Position numbers and translations under genes: made by a program. From Bradyrhizobium sp. AZCC 1610 (GTDB lineage Bacteria > Pseudomonadota > Alphaproteobacteria > Rhizobiales > Xanthobacteraceae): a stretch of 64,000 nucleotides of DNA. Under the pieces are notes generated by a model, which did no database searches, had not been told where the DNA came from, and saw only the letters and a program-made list of their open reading frames with translations. Each line of letters begins with the position of its first letter. Within the stretch, counting starts at the first letter, position 1. The DNA lies in assembly GCF_036924515.1 (NCBI RefSeq), contig NZ_JAZHRR010000001.1, positions 6,481,001 to 6,545,000 on the forward strand, read 5' to 3'. Below are positions 18,371 through 27,825 of the stretch, piece by piece.

Positions 18371-18904
18371 ACCGATGTTGAGGCTCGGCAGTCGGAGAAG
18401 ATGGGACTGGCAGCGAGTGCTCGCGCACGCAAGTTGGCGCGAAGCGAACATCGAGACCGAAGGTGCAGGCTCAGGGGAAGCCCTGACAACCCGGTGTTTT
18501 GCCTCCAAGGTCGACAAAGTATCAGCCGAAGCAAGCCCGCAACATCTCCCATCTCGGCCTCACGGCCGCTCCGACAAACGAAGTGGCGAGCTCCGGCGAT
18601 AAAGGAGACAAAAGTGTGATCGTGACAACCGTCGATCCCGAGGGCGCGGACGCGGGTCACGGCTCGCAGTCCGGCAACATCGTCGGCGGCGCAGGAGACA
18701 TCCGCAAGGCGCTCACGGAAGCGAAAAGCGACGGCAACACGACGTGCGGTAAAGGTGAAGACATCGCGGGCCACCAAGTTCGTCGCGATGCGGATTGGCT
18801 GGTAGCAGGAGGTGCTGCCTGTGCGCGTCGCCGGACGCGCCAAGCGGCAAGGCCTATAAGGGCGGGTTGTTCGATCCGGTCCCCTTTCCTTCAATGCTAG
18901 ACTT
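18371..18904. other. No supported gene
   Basis: Frames on both strands (18499-18900 plus, 18334-18894 minus) overlap and show no recognisable domain. The right edge abuts the stop of the RND transporter gene. Confidence 0.4.
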
Positions 18905-21900
18905 TCAGACCGTCCTCACCGCACCGGGGGCGCCCTGCTCCACCCGGCGGGAATGATCGGATGCTATCAACAGATAGACCGCCGGAACCACGAACAGCGT
19001 AAACAGTGTTCCGATCGAAAGTCCGCTCGCGATCACGAGTCCCATGTTGAACCGCGATACGGCGCCGGCGCCGCTTGCGGTGATCAGCGGCACAACCCCG
19101 AGCACCATCGCCGCGGTCGTCATTAAAATCGGACGCAACCTGATACCGGAGGCCTGCTCGATAGCCTCACGCTTGGAGACGCCGCTGCGCTGCAGCTCGT
19201 TGGCGAATTCGACGATCAGAATCGCATGCTTGCTGATCAGCCCCATCAGGGTCACCAGGCCAACATTGGTGTAGATGTTTAGCGATGCGCCGCCGACGCC
19301 AAGGTTCACGAAGATCAGCGCGCCCGCGATCGACATCGGCACCGAGACCAATATGATGCACGGATCGCGGAAGCTTTCGAACAGCGCAGCAAGCGAGAGG
19401 AAGATAATGACAAGCGCGAATCCGAAGATAGCAAGGAACCCGGAGGATTCCTGGATGTATTGCCGCGACAGCCCGCTGTAATCAGCAGTGTAGCCCTGAG
19501 GCAAGGTTTTGGCGGCCAGGTTGATGAGGAAATCCAGCGCGTCGGCATGCGCCACGCCGGGCGCTGCAACGCCCTGGATCGTGGCGCTGTTGAGTTGCTG
19601 GAAGTGATTGAGTGTCTCCGGTACCGTTTTGGCGGTGATGTGTGCAATCGTCGACAGAGGCACCGGAACGCCGGAGACGTTAGCGACATAATAATTGAGC
19701 AGCTGATCGGTGTTCAGGCGAAATCGCCGTTGAACTTGGGGGATCACCTTGTAGGAACGCTGATCGAGGCTGAAATAGTTCACATACCCACCGCCCAGCA
19801 TCGCCGCCATGGCGTTGCCGACATCGCTCATATTGAGCCCGAGTTGCGCGGCCTTGTCGCGATCGATCTCGACCACCGCTTGCGGGCTGTCGATCTTCAG
19901 ATCCGTATCGAGGAAGATGAACATGCCACTGTCGAGCGCGGCCCTAAGGAAGCGCTGGGCGACATCATTGAGCCTGTCGAATGAATCGGTGGTCTTGATC
20001 ACAAACTGTACCGGCAAGCCCTGGCTGCCCGGCAGCGGCGGGAGCTGAAACGCGGCAATGCGAGCGCCAGCGACCCGGTCGAGCTGGCGTTGAACGATCG
20101 GCTGGAGCTGGTTGCTGGTTCTCTTGCGTTCGTCCCATGGTTTCAGCACCATGCCCGCGACCACGTTGGCGGGGGAGTTGATCTGGAAGACGTGATCGGT
20201 CTCCGGAAATCCTTTCATGATCCGGTAAACCTGCTGGGCATAGAGCACCTTCTGTTGCAACGTGGCGTTTGGCGCTAGCGTCGACGACGCGATAACGACG
20301 CCTTGATCTTCCTGCGGTGCGAGCTCGCTTTTGGCGCCAGCATAGAGGAAATAGATGCTGGACAGCACCAGCGATGCGAAGACCGCCGTTACGGGGATAA
20401 AGTCTAGGCTGCTGTGCAGCCACCTCATGTAAAAGCGCCGTAGTAGCTCGAAGCGATAGTCGATAAGGACGACGAGGCGTTCCTGCCAGCCTTGCGCCGT
20501 GCCGTGGCCCTTGAGCAGGCGCGAACTCATCATCGGCGACAAGGTGAGCGCGACGACTGCCGATATGGTCACGGCGCCGACCAGGGTGAATGCGAATTCG
20601 TTGAACAGCGCGCCGGTCAGGCCGCCCTGGAACGCGATCGGGACATAGACCGCGACCAGGACGATCGTCATTGCGATGATCGGACGCCCGAGTTCTCGCG
20701 CACCCTCGATCGCCGCGACAACCGGCGTCTTTCCTTCCTCAAGATGACGGTTGACGTTCTCGACGACGATGATGGCGTCATCAACTACGAGGCCGATGGC
20801 AAGCACCAGTGCTAGTAGAGTCAGGAGATTGATCGAGAAGCCGAGCACCAGCATCATCGTGAAGGCGCCGACCAATGACAGCGGGATCGCGACCATTGGG
20901 ATGACGACGGAACGCGCAGATCCCAGAAACAGGAACACGACCAAATTGACGATCAGCAGCGCCTCGACCAGCGTCCACACCACGTCGCGAATTGCGGCAT
21001 GCACGAAATCCGTCGAATCGTAAACGATCCGGCCGTGCAGGCCATTCGGCAGTGCTGCATGGATGGCCGGGAATATCTTGTGTATGCCAGCGATAACGTC
21101 GAGCAGATTGGCCGTCGGCGCCACCTGGATGCCGATATAGACCGCGGACTTGCCGTCGAAGGCGACTTGGGTTTCGTAACTTTCCGCGCCGAGCGAGACG
21201 TCCGCTACGTCCTTCAGCCGCACGATCGCGCCGCCCACCTGCTTAACGATCAGATTGGCAAATTCGCTTTCAGTGTGCAGGCCGGTCGACGCGGTCAGAT
21301 TGACCTCCACCATTTGGCCCTTGGTGGTGCCGATTCCAGAGATATAGTTGTTTTGGGTCAGCGCCGCGGAAACGTCGGCGGCACTGAGGCCGTAGGCGGC
21401 GAGCTTCTCTGGGTCGAGCCACGCGCGCAACGCAAAGTTCTGCGCACCCAGAATCTCTGCGGTCTGCACCCCCGGTACAGTCTGTAGCTTCGGCTGCACG
21501 ACGCGGGTGAGATAGTCGGTGATCTGGTTCCGGGCCAGCACTTCGCTATCGAAGCCAAGATACATGGCGTCCACGGTCTGGCCGATCTGCACCGTCAAGA
21601 CCGGTTGCTGCGATCTTGAGGGAAGCTGGTTCAACACCGAATTGACTTTGGTGTTGATTTCCGTCAGCGCCTTGGCGGCATCGTAGTTCATCCGCAGGTT
21701 GAGAGTTATCGAAGAGACACCGCTCGCGCTTTTCGAGGCCATGTAGTCGATACCGTTCACCTGCGCGATCGCATTCTCGAGCGGCGTGGTGATGAATCCC
21801 GCGATCACGCCGGGATCAGCGCCGTAATAGGTCGTGGTGACGGTTACGACGGCGTTCTGCGTGCGCGGATACTGCAGCACCGGCAACGAACCCATGGCGC

Positions 21901-21979
21901 GCAGGCCGAGTGCAAGGATCATCAGACTAACGACAGTTGCGAGAACCGGTCGACGAATGAAAAGCTCGGTGAAGTTCAT
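18905..21979 (-). CDS. RND efflux transporter, AcrB/MexF family
   Basis: The protein has 1024 residues from ATG 21979, which follows GAAGGGACTGCA; the frame extends 40 codons upstream without need. It has the full HAE1-RND layout: TM1 after NFTELFIRRPVLATV, two large periplasmic loops, and twelve membrane helices. The proton-relay aspartates are in GLVVDDAIIVVENV and the C-terminal half has SKHAILIVEFANEL. It exports amphiphilic compounds in exchange for protons. The adaptor gene ends 10 bases upstream, so the two form an operon. No outer-membrane TolC-like gene is present here, so it must use one encoded elsewhere. Confidence 0.95.
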   Translation of the reverse strand: MNFTELFIRRPVLATVVSLMILALGLRAMGSLPVLQYPRTQNAVVTVTTTYYGADPGVIAGFITTPLENAIAQVNGIDYMASKSASGVSSITLNLRMNYDAAKALTEINTKVNSVLNQLPSRSQQPVLTVQIGQTVDAMYLGFDSEVLARNQITDYLTRVVQPKLQTVPGVQTAEILGAQNFALRAWLDPEKLAAYGLSAADVSAALTQNNYISGIGTTKGQMVEVNLTASTGLHTESEFANLIVKQVGGAIVRLKDVADVSLGAESYETQVAFDGKSAVYIGIQVAPTANLLDVIAGIHKIFPAIHAALPNGLHGRIVYDSTDFVHAAIRDVVWTLVEALLIVNLVVFLFLGSARSVVIPMVAIPLSLVGAFTMMLVLGFSINLLTLLALVLAIGLVVDDAIIVVENVNRHLEEGKTPVVAAIEGARELGRPIIAMTIVLVAVYVPIAFQGGLTGALFNEFAFTLVGAVTISAVVALTLSPMMSSRLLKGHGTAQGWQERLVVLIDYRFELLRRFYMRWLHSSLDFIPVTAVFASLVLSSIYFLYAGAKSELAPQEDQGVVIASSTLAPNATLQQKVLYAQQVYRIMKGFPETDHVFQINSPANVVAGMVLKPWDERKRTSNQLQPIVQRQLDRVAGARIAAFQLPPLPGSQGLPVQFVIKTTDSFDRLNDVAQRFLRAALDSGMFIFLDTDLKIDSPQAVVEIDRDKAAQLGLNMSDVGNAMAAMLGGGYVNYFSLDQRSYKVIPQVQRRFRLNTDQLLNYYVANVSGVPVPLSTIAHITAKTVPETLNHFQQLNSATIQGVAAPGVAHADALDFLINLAAKTLPQGYTADYSGLSRQYIQESSGFLAIFGFALVIIFLSLAALFESFRDPCIILVSVPMSIAGALIFVNLGVGGASLNIYTNVGLVTLMGLISKHAILIVEFANELQRSGVSKREAIEQASGIRLRPILMTTAAMVLGVVPLITASGAGAVSRFNMGLVIASGLSIGTLFTLFVVPAVYLLIASDHSRRVEQGAPGAVRTV

Positions 21980-21989
21980 TGCAGTCCCT

Positions 21990-23120
21990 TCACTCTTCCG
22001 AGACTTGCGGGTTCGCGCTGAAGGGTACGGGAATTTCGTTGTTGGTCCGAACGGGCGACCCGTTGTGGAGCTTGTTCTGCCCAGCTGTGACCACGACATC
22101 GCCGGGCTTGATTCCCTCCAGCACCGCGACCTGGTCGCCGCGCGTCTGACCCGTCTTCACGAAGACCTGGCGCGCGACCTCCTGCTCGCCTCCGCCCTCG
22201 TCCTTTCCTGCATTCTCAACCACGTAGGTGATGCTGCCATAAGAGTTATAGTAGATCGCAGTTTTCGGCAGGGTCACGTAGCGCTTTGGCTCGCCAATGT
22301 CGATGTCGACGGTTGCGAACATTCCCGGCAATAGCCTTTCGTCGGGATTGTTAAATGTCGCGCGGATCTGGACATTGCGGCTCGCCTCATCGACGAGCGG
22401 ATTGATTGCCAGGATCTCGCCGGTGAACTTCAACTTGGGATAGGTGTCGACCTCGGCGATGACGGCCTGCCCGACCCTGACCTTCGCCAGCGCCTGCTGC
22501 GGCAGGTAGAAATCGACGAAAATCCGCTCAAGCTGCTGCAGCGTCACGATCGGCGTGCCTGGCGCGATATATTGGCCGAGATCGATCTGTCGGATGCCAA
22601 GCCGGCCGGAGAAAGGGGCCCTGATCGATTTGTAACTGACCAGCGCCTGCTGTTGCGCCACCTGCGCCTGATTGTTCTTGAGCGTCGCCAGGGCGTTATC
22701 GACGGTCTGCTGGCTGATGGCCTCGGTCTTTAGCAACTTGCTGTCGCGGTCATAGTTGAGCTGCGCTAGCGCCGCCGTCGCCTGGAAAGCGTGCAGACGG
22801 GCGACATCGTCGGCATCTTCCAGTTCGACGAGCAGCGCTCCCTTCTCGACTCTTCCGCCGGACTCGAAGTGGATCGATTTGACCATTCCGGCGACCTGCG
22901 CACTAAGGTCGGCCCCCTTCGCCGCCCGGGTACTGCCCACAGCCTCCAGGCGATCCTGCCACTGCTGCGTGGTGGCCGTGATCGTGGACACCGTCTGCGG
23001 CGGGTTCCGCAGACCCTCGATTGCTTTCTGGATCATTCTCGCCCTGAAAGCTTCAAACCCAAAGATCGCCGCAAAAACCACGCCGACAGCGACCAACATT
23101 ATGGCCATACGTCGAAACAT
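21990..23120 (-). CDS. RND efflux periplasmic adaptor (membrane fusion protein)
   Basis: The protein has 376 residues from the likely ATG at 23120 (an in-frame TTG at 23153 would add 11 residues). An N-terminal membrane anchor is at about 3-25. The lipoyl/barrel-sandwich halves surround a coiled-coil hairpin (about 95-165; QATAALAQLNYDRDSKLL, TLKNNQAQVAQQQALV). Next come SYKSIRAPFSGRLGIRQIDLGQYI and the beta-barrel and membrane-proximal parts (LLPGMFATVDI, GIKPGDVVVTAGQNKL). It links the inner-membrane pump, encoded 10 bases downstream, to an outer-membrane channel. No regulator gene is adjacent. Confidence 0.93.
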   Translation of the reverse strand: MFRRMAIMLVAVGVVFAAIFGFEAFRARMIQKAIEGLRNPPQTVSTITATTQQWQDRLEAVGSTRAAKGADLSAQVAGMVKSIHFESGGRVEKGALLVELEDADDVARLHAFQATAALAQLNYDRDSKLLKTEAISQQTVDNALATLKNNQAQVAQQQALVSYKSIRAPFSGRLGIRQIDLGQYIAPGTPIVTLQQLERIFVDFYLPQQALAKVRVGQAVIAEVDTYPKLKFTGEILAINPLVDEASRNVQIRATFNNPDERLLPGMFATVDIDIGEPKRYVTLPKTAIYYNSYGSITYVVENAGKDEGGGEQEVARQVFVKTGQTRGDQVAVLEGIKPGDVVVTAGQNKLHNGSPVRTNNEIPVPFSANPQVSEE

Positions 23121-23497
23121 CCGGGGGCCCCGGCTCTTATAAGATACACCCAATAACGCGCGCGCTACCTGGCGGTCTCACTCTTTCGAGATGTTGATTG
23201 GGGAATTGATTCCTTCTCAAGGAGAGTTGAGTTTCTTGCGGCGCGCCCTCGCCTTGAATTTCATTTCTCGCGTCGCCCTAGGACGCCTCTCCCCCTCACC
23301 TTCGCTTTAATTTGGAGGCGATCTCGATCAAGAATCGAGTCCGCAAGAAACAAGTGCAAGACGCACGCATTGCGCCGACTTCGCGACAATCGCAGCATGC
23401 GACGTTCGGAGGTCTGCCCGCGGTGACGAGCCAAGCGAGCGGGATCGACAAATTAGCCCTCCGCTACACTCTCGCGCGGAGAGTTACTCCATGAGTG
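23121..23497. other. Intergenic region, no supported gene
   Basis: This region upstream of the efflux operon contains the plus-strand frame 23312-23494, which has no motif. No clear operator or repeat was seen. Confidence 0.45.
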
Positions 23498-24721
23498 CTA
23501 TGAGCTGGCCTCAGCGTTCATGACCGGTCCGAACAACTCCCAGGATTTCCCGTTAAACCGCATCATCTGTAACTGCTCAATTGGCGCAAAGTCCGAAGTG
23601 CTGGTGTTGATCTTGATTCCGGGCAACAGCAATCCGGGATCGAAGTCCTTCAGGTTGGCGGCCTGCTTCATAACGTTTTCGCGCGTCAGATTGTCACCGC
23701 ACATGTCGAGGACATGAACAAGCGTCCGCGCCACCGAATAGCCGACTGCCACGCCTGCATCGGATCTGTCGGCGTCCGGCATATATTTGTCGAGGAATGC
23801 CGCCCATTCCTTGGAATCCGGTTCGCTCATCCACCTGGGATCCGTTTCGTCCTTCATGTACGCGGCCGAGATGATCCCCTTGGCATTTTCAAATCCGGCG
23901 GGCTTCAGAACCGCGCCGATCGATGCACTTACGTTGTTGAGAATGAAGAGCGGATCCCAACCGAGCTGGCGCACCTCTAGGATCGTCTGCGCGGCGAATT
24001 TGGGCGTCGCGACGGTGAACAGAACGTCGGCTCCGCTGGCCTGCAGGTTCACGATGTGAGACGATATCGTTGGTTCTGATACATCGTAGCTGTCCTTGGC
24101 CACGATCATACCTGCTTTGTTCCCCAACCCGTCAACCAGACCTTTCAGGTAATCCCTTCCGTAGTCGTCGTTCTGATACAGGACGGCGATTTTCGCGTTT
24201 GGTTTGTGTTCGAGGATGTAGCGGGCGTAGATCCTTGCTTCGGTCTGGTAGTTCGGCTGCCAGCCCATGGTCCACGGAAAGTCCTTTGGATCCGCCCATT
24301 TCGTGGCTCCGGTAGCGACGAACAATTGCGGTACCTCCTTCCGGTTCATGTAATGGTGAATGGCTGTGTTGGTTGGCGTGCCAAGCGAATTAAAGATCAG
24401 CAAGACACCGTCGCTCTCAACCAATTTTCTGGCTTGTTCGACGGTCTTTGGGGGACTGTACGAGTCATCGTACGATATAAAGTTGACCTTCCGACCGTTG
24501 ATGCCGCCTTCGTCGTTGATCTTCCGGAAATACGCAGCTTCGGTGCGCCCGATAACGCTATAGGCGGACGCAGGCCCGCTGTAGGGCATGATATTGCCGA
24601 TCTTGATCTCAGTGTCGGACGCGCCGGTGTCATACTTCTTTTGTGCGGTGGCCGCTCCAATGGACGAGACCAGGGCCATTGCCGCAATTAGAGCGGTCGC
24701 ACTTCGCATACTGACTTTCAT
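23498..24721 (-). CDS. Branched-chain amino acid-type ABC substrate-binding protein
   Basis: The protein has 407 residues. A signal peptide (about 1-26) ends in GAATAQ. The mature protein has the type I periplasmic binding fold of LivK-like proteins: IKIGNIMPYSGPASAYSVIGRTEAAYFRKINDEGGINGRKV at the start, later KIAVLYQNDDYGRDYLKGL, and ARTLVHVLDMCGDNLTRENVMKQA near the end. It should deliver an amino acid, amide or aromatic acid to a permease. No intact permease or ATPase gene is near; a livF remnant lies 18 kb away at 42.5 kb. It is probably an orphan receptor using a transporter encoded elsewhere. Confidence 0.92.
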   Translation of the reverse strand: MKVSMRSATALIAAMALVSSIGAATAQKKYDTGASDTEIKIGNIMPYSGPASAYSVIGRTEAAYFRKINDEGGINGRKVNFISYDDSYSPPKTVEQARKLVESDGVLLIFNSLGTPTNTAIHHYMNRKEVPQLFVATGATKWADPKDFPWTMGWQPNYQTEARIYARYILEHKPNAKIAVLYQNDDYGRDYLKGLVDGLGNKAGMIVAKDSYDVSEPTISSHIVNLQASGADVLFTVATPKFAAQTILEVRQLGWDPLFILNNVSASIGAVLKPAGFENAKGIISAAYMKDETDPRWMSEPDSKEWAAFLDKYMPDADRSDAGVAVGYSVARTLVHVLDMCGDNLTRENVMKQAANLKDFDPGLLLPGIKINTSTSDFAPIEQLQMMRFNGKSWELFGPVMNAEASS

Positions 24722-24785
24722 GTCATGCTCCTTGCATACGTTTTCCGACTGAAGAAGGCCCTGCCTGAGAAGCGACTTTTGTCCT

Positions 24786-25604
24786 TTACGAATGAGCGAT
24801 TCGGATCGCGGGAGGCAAATTGAGCGAACGATCGTGAGCGGATTGGATTACATGATAGCAATTGCAAGATACCGCTTCGAGGCGTCTCTCGTCGACGATA
24901 ACGGTCCTTCCTCGGCCCCGCCGGATCATGCCGGCGTGCTCCATCGCACCCATGGTCGTCGTGATTCCAGCGCGGCGTACGGCCAATGCCTGCGCCATCG
25001 CGCGATGCGTCAGAGCGATCTCATTTGAACCAAATCTGTCCTTGGCTACCAGCAGCCATCTTGCGAGGCGCTGTGTCAGGTTATGCCGCGAATTGCACGC
25101 AATCAGCTGGGAGCTGTGTATCAGCGTGGCCTGCACGTATCCCAAAAGCAGCTTTTCAATCTCGACGTTCGTCTTGACGAGATGGACGAGGTCCTCGGCT
25201 GGCAGGCGCAACGCTTGTCCCGCCACCTGCACTGTGCAGCGATGCGGAGAAACCCGCATTCCAAGAATTAGGGGTATGCCGACGAAATCCTTTCTGCCCA
25301 ATGTATGAATCTCAACGGGCGGGCAGTCCCCCGCTCGGGCAGTGAGGGAGGCGGCACCCGACTCGATGAAATAGGCAAACCGCAATTCAGCCCCCCGCTC
25401 CTGCAGCATTTGTCGCTGGAACAGGCGGACCGTCTCGCAACGATCGAGCAGTTGGTGACGCGATTGCGACGACAGGCGTCCGACGAGATCGTTAGCAATT
25501 AAGCAACCGGGCCCGCCTGTCCATGCGCGAGGTGCTCTCAATGCAGTTTCGACCCCATCTGAGTGCCTCGTTCTTGCTTCTGCCGTTTGATCGGGCCTAA
25601 GCAT
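24786..25604 (-). CDS. Crp/Fnr-family transcriptional regulator
   Basis: The protein has up to 272 residues. The first 30 residues may not be translated, since the domain starts near VGRLSSQSRHQLLDRCE. A cyclic-nucleotide-binding-like beta barrel spans about 40-150 (YFIESGAASLTARAG, VEIHTLGRKDFVGIPLIL). A dimer helix and C-terminal winged helix follow (LTQRLARWLLVAKDRFGSNEIALTHRAMAQALAVRRAGITTTMGAMEHAGMIRRGRG). It lacks the Fnr cysteine cluster, so it is not an oxygen-sensing Fnr. It is transcribed divergently from the kinase gene at 25780, and the 175-base gap holds the TCAGG palindrome. Confidence 0.9.
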   Translation of the reverse strand: MLRPDQTAEARTRHSDGVETALRAPRAWTGGPGCLIANDLVGRLSSQSRHQLLDRCETVRLFQRQMLQERGAELRFAYFIESGAASLTARAGDCPPVEIHTLGRKDFVGIPLILGMRVSPHRCTVQVAGQALRLPAEDLVHLVKTNVEIEKLLLGYVQATLIHSSQLIACNSRHNLTQRLARWLLVAKDRFGSNEIALTHRAMAQALAVRRAGITTTMGAMEHAGMIRRGRGRTVIVDERRLEAVSCNCYHVIQSAHDRSLNLPPAIRIAHS

Positions 25605-25689
25605 AACTATCTCCTGGATAATGGTGACCTCTGCCTAAAGGTTGGGGCAGATGGCCGCCATCAGCAGTCGGGCTGAGCGTCAGGGTCGG

Positions 25690-25704
25690 TCAGGAAAAAC
25701 CTGA
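25690..25704. promoter_or_regulatory. Palindrome TCAGG-AAAAA-CCTGA upstream of kinase gene
   Basis: A perfect inverted repeat between the divergent Crp/Fnr gene and the sensor kinase gene, 75 bases before ATG 25780. The flanking bases extend the symmetry (GGTCAGG and CCTGACC), giving a 7-7 repeat. It is the best copy of the element in the window and a candidate site for autoregulation by the downstream response regulator. Confidence 0.65.
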
Positions 25705-25779
25705 CCATGGGCCTGGCCGAGTTCGCGGCATCCTAGGAAAGGCTAAAGGATTCAAGGCGTAGGGCGTCTGGTCGCAAGG

Positions 25780-27825
25780 ATGATTAGGTCCGAAGCATCC
25801 GGAGCAGGCATGACAAAGAACGTAGCACAACGTCCGCTAATTCTGCTGGTGATGGCTGCAGCAATCCCGCTTGTCCTGTTCGCAGGCTGGGTCGTGTTCT
25901 TGAACGCCCGTCAGGAACGTACTGATTCACGCCTTGCCGCGCTCGAAACACTCGATCGGGTCGTGACCCGCCTCTCATCCGAACTCGGTGTGCAAGTCCA
26001 GATCGCAGAAACCCTGGCGGCCTCGGCGACACTGGACAAGCCGGACCTGGGCTCGTTCTATCTGGAGGCTCTGCGTGTCAAGGAAGCCCGGCCGCTTTGG
26101 GAGACGATCGAACTTGTCGACCCTCAAGGAAATCAGGTGCTCAATCTGCTGCGTCCGATCGGCGCCGATCTTGGAGCAACGGCGGATCGGGAAAACTTCG
26201 AGAGAATACTGCGGACGCGCAAGGCGGCCATAGGTGGGATAGGCCCGCTCGGACCGATCTCGGGAAAACGCCTGATCGCGCTCCGGGCGCCGGTCGAGCG
26301 CAACGGCGAACTTAAATACGTTCTGACGATTGCGCTCGTTCCTGATGCCGTAAGCCAAATTCTGAAGGGCGTCGGCGCTCCGACCGGCTGGATCGGCGCT
26401 GTCGTTGATGCAAAGGGGAATATTGTCGCGCGAACGATTGGAGAGCAATTTGAGCTGGGGCGTCCGGCGAGCCAGTCTGTGCGCGAGGCCATCGCACAAG
26501 GACCCGAGGGCGCTTATATCGGCACGACCCTCGAAGGACATCAGGTTGATTCGATTTACAAGGAGCTTCCCGGTACAAACGGCTGGTCCGTACACCTCGG
26601 TATTCCGACCGATCAACTCGATGCACCGGTTCGTCGCTCGGTCGTGTTTCTCGCCGGTGGCGGTGCGGTCAGCTTGGCATTGGCACTGGCGCTTGTGTGG
26701 TTTACGGCGCGCGACATATCGCAGCGCCGCCAAGAACAAGAGGCGCAGGCCGCTCTCGCGCTCAAGGCGAGCGAAGAACGGCGGAGACTTACGATCGATG
26801 CGGCAGATCTCGGCGTATTCAGCTGGAATTTCAGGACCGGCGAGGTGGTCGCTTCCGCGCGAGCCTTGGAAATGCTTCACCTTGAAGCTACTCCTGGCTT
26901 GGCGGAAACAAGCCTTTCGTTCGAGCGGTTGCTGGCCAGCATCGACCCGGCCGATCGCTCGTTCTTCGAGCCATCTTTCCTTCAGTGTCGCGACGGCAAA
27001 GCCGTCGTGGTCGATTTCCGAACTGCTCCGCCGAACGGCCGCTGGTTGCGAGCAAGCGGACGCGTGTCTAGTCTTGATCGCTCAGCGGCGGACTCAGTTT
27101 TCTCTGTCCTTCTGGATATCGAGGAGACCAAGCGCGCGGAACTGGAGCGCCACCAATTGCTGAGGCGCCTTGGACAAGCCGAGGAGAATGAACGTAGGCG
27201 AATTGCGCGCGAGTTGCATGATCAGATCGGGCAAACCGTGACCGGCCTGCTGCTCGGCCTCAAGAGCCTGGAGCAGTCGCTTGGAGACGTGCCGGCGCGG
27301 GCGGCACGCCTTGAGAAGCTGCATTGGCTTCAAGGTCTTGCAAGGGCGATTGGTCGCGATATTCATCAAATCGCTGCCGATCTGCGGCCTACCGGACTGG
27401 ACGATTTAGGGCTGTACAAGGCGCTCGAAGCGTTTTGCTCCGAATGGAGCCGGCGCTTCGGAGTGAACGTTGACGTTCAGGTGCTGGGAAATATCGAAAG
27501 ACCGGCGGCTGATGTCGAGATCGCCGTATATCGCGCTATTCAGGAAGCGCTCAACAACGTTGTAAAGCATGCCAGCGCCCGAAACGTCAGCATCGTGCTG
27601 GATCGTCGGAACCACGAGCTTCGCATCATAGTCGAAGATGACGGCTGTGGTTTTGACACCCAGGAGCTGACACGGCTTGAAGTTAGAAATTCAAAACTCG
27701 GCCTGTCCGTTATAGAAGAACGACTGGTACTGCTGGGAGGATCGCTCACCATCGAGTCTCAGCCGTCGAACGGTACAACGCTTTTCATGATGGTGCCGCT
27801 GAGTGGAAGGGAATCCGACCCGTGA
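25780..27825 (+). CDS. Membrane sensor histidine kinase, paralogue of the first
   Basis: The protein has 681 residues from ATG 25780. An in-frame ATG at 25810, with GGAG 6 bases before it, would be 10 residues shorter and is equally likely. TM1 is at about 21-42. The periplasmic double-Cache-like region (FYLEALRVKEARPLWETIELV, LKYVLTIALVPDA, IGAVVDAKGNIVART) closely parallels the kinase at 5479-7557. TM2 is at about 289-309, then a PAS-like segment (about 335-450). H480 lies in RELHDQIGQTVTG, the N-box QEALNNVVKHA at about 587, EDDGCGFD at about 618, and a G2 box KLGLSVIEERL. The response regulator gene overlaps its stop by 4 bases. Confidence 0.95.
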   Translation: MIRSEASGAGMTKNVAQRPLILLVMAAAIPLVLFAGWVVFLNARQERTDSRLAALETLDRVVTRLSSELGVQVQIAETLAASATLDKPDLGSFYLEALRVKEARPLWETIELVDPQGNQVLNLLRPIGADLGATADRENFERILRTRKAAIGGIGPLGPISGKRLIALRAPVERNGELKYVLTIALVPDAVSQILKGVGAPTGWIGAVVDAKGNIVARTIGEQFELGRPASQSVREAIAQGPEGAYIGTTLEGHQVDSIYKELPGTNGWSVHLGIPTDQLDAPVRRSVVFLAGGGAVSLALALALVWFTARDISQRRQEQEAQAALALKASEERRRLTIDAADLGVFSWNFRTGEVVASARALEMLHLEATPGLAETSLSFERLLASIDPADRSFFEPSFLQCRDGKAVVVDFRTAPPNGRWLRASGRVSSLDRSAADSVFSVLLDIEETKRAELERHQLLRRLGQAEENERRRIARELHDQIGQTVTGLLLGLKSLEQSLGDVPARAARLEKLHWLQGLARAIGRDIHQIAADLRPTGLDDLGLYKALEAFCSEWSRRFGVNVDVQVLGNIERPAADVEIAVYRAIQEALNNVVKHASARNVSIVLDRRNHELRIIVEDDGCGFDTQELTRLEVRNSKLGLSVIEERLVLLGGSLTIESQPSNGTTLFMMVPLSGRESDP

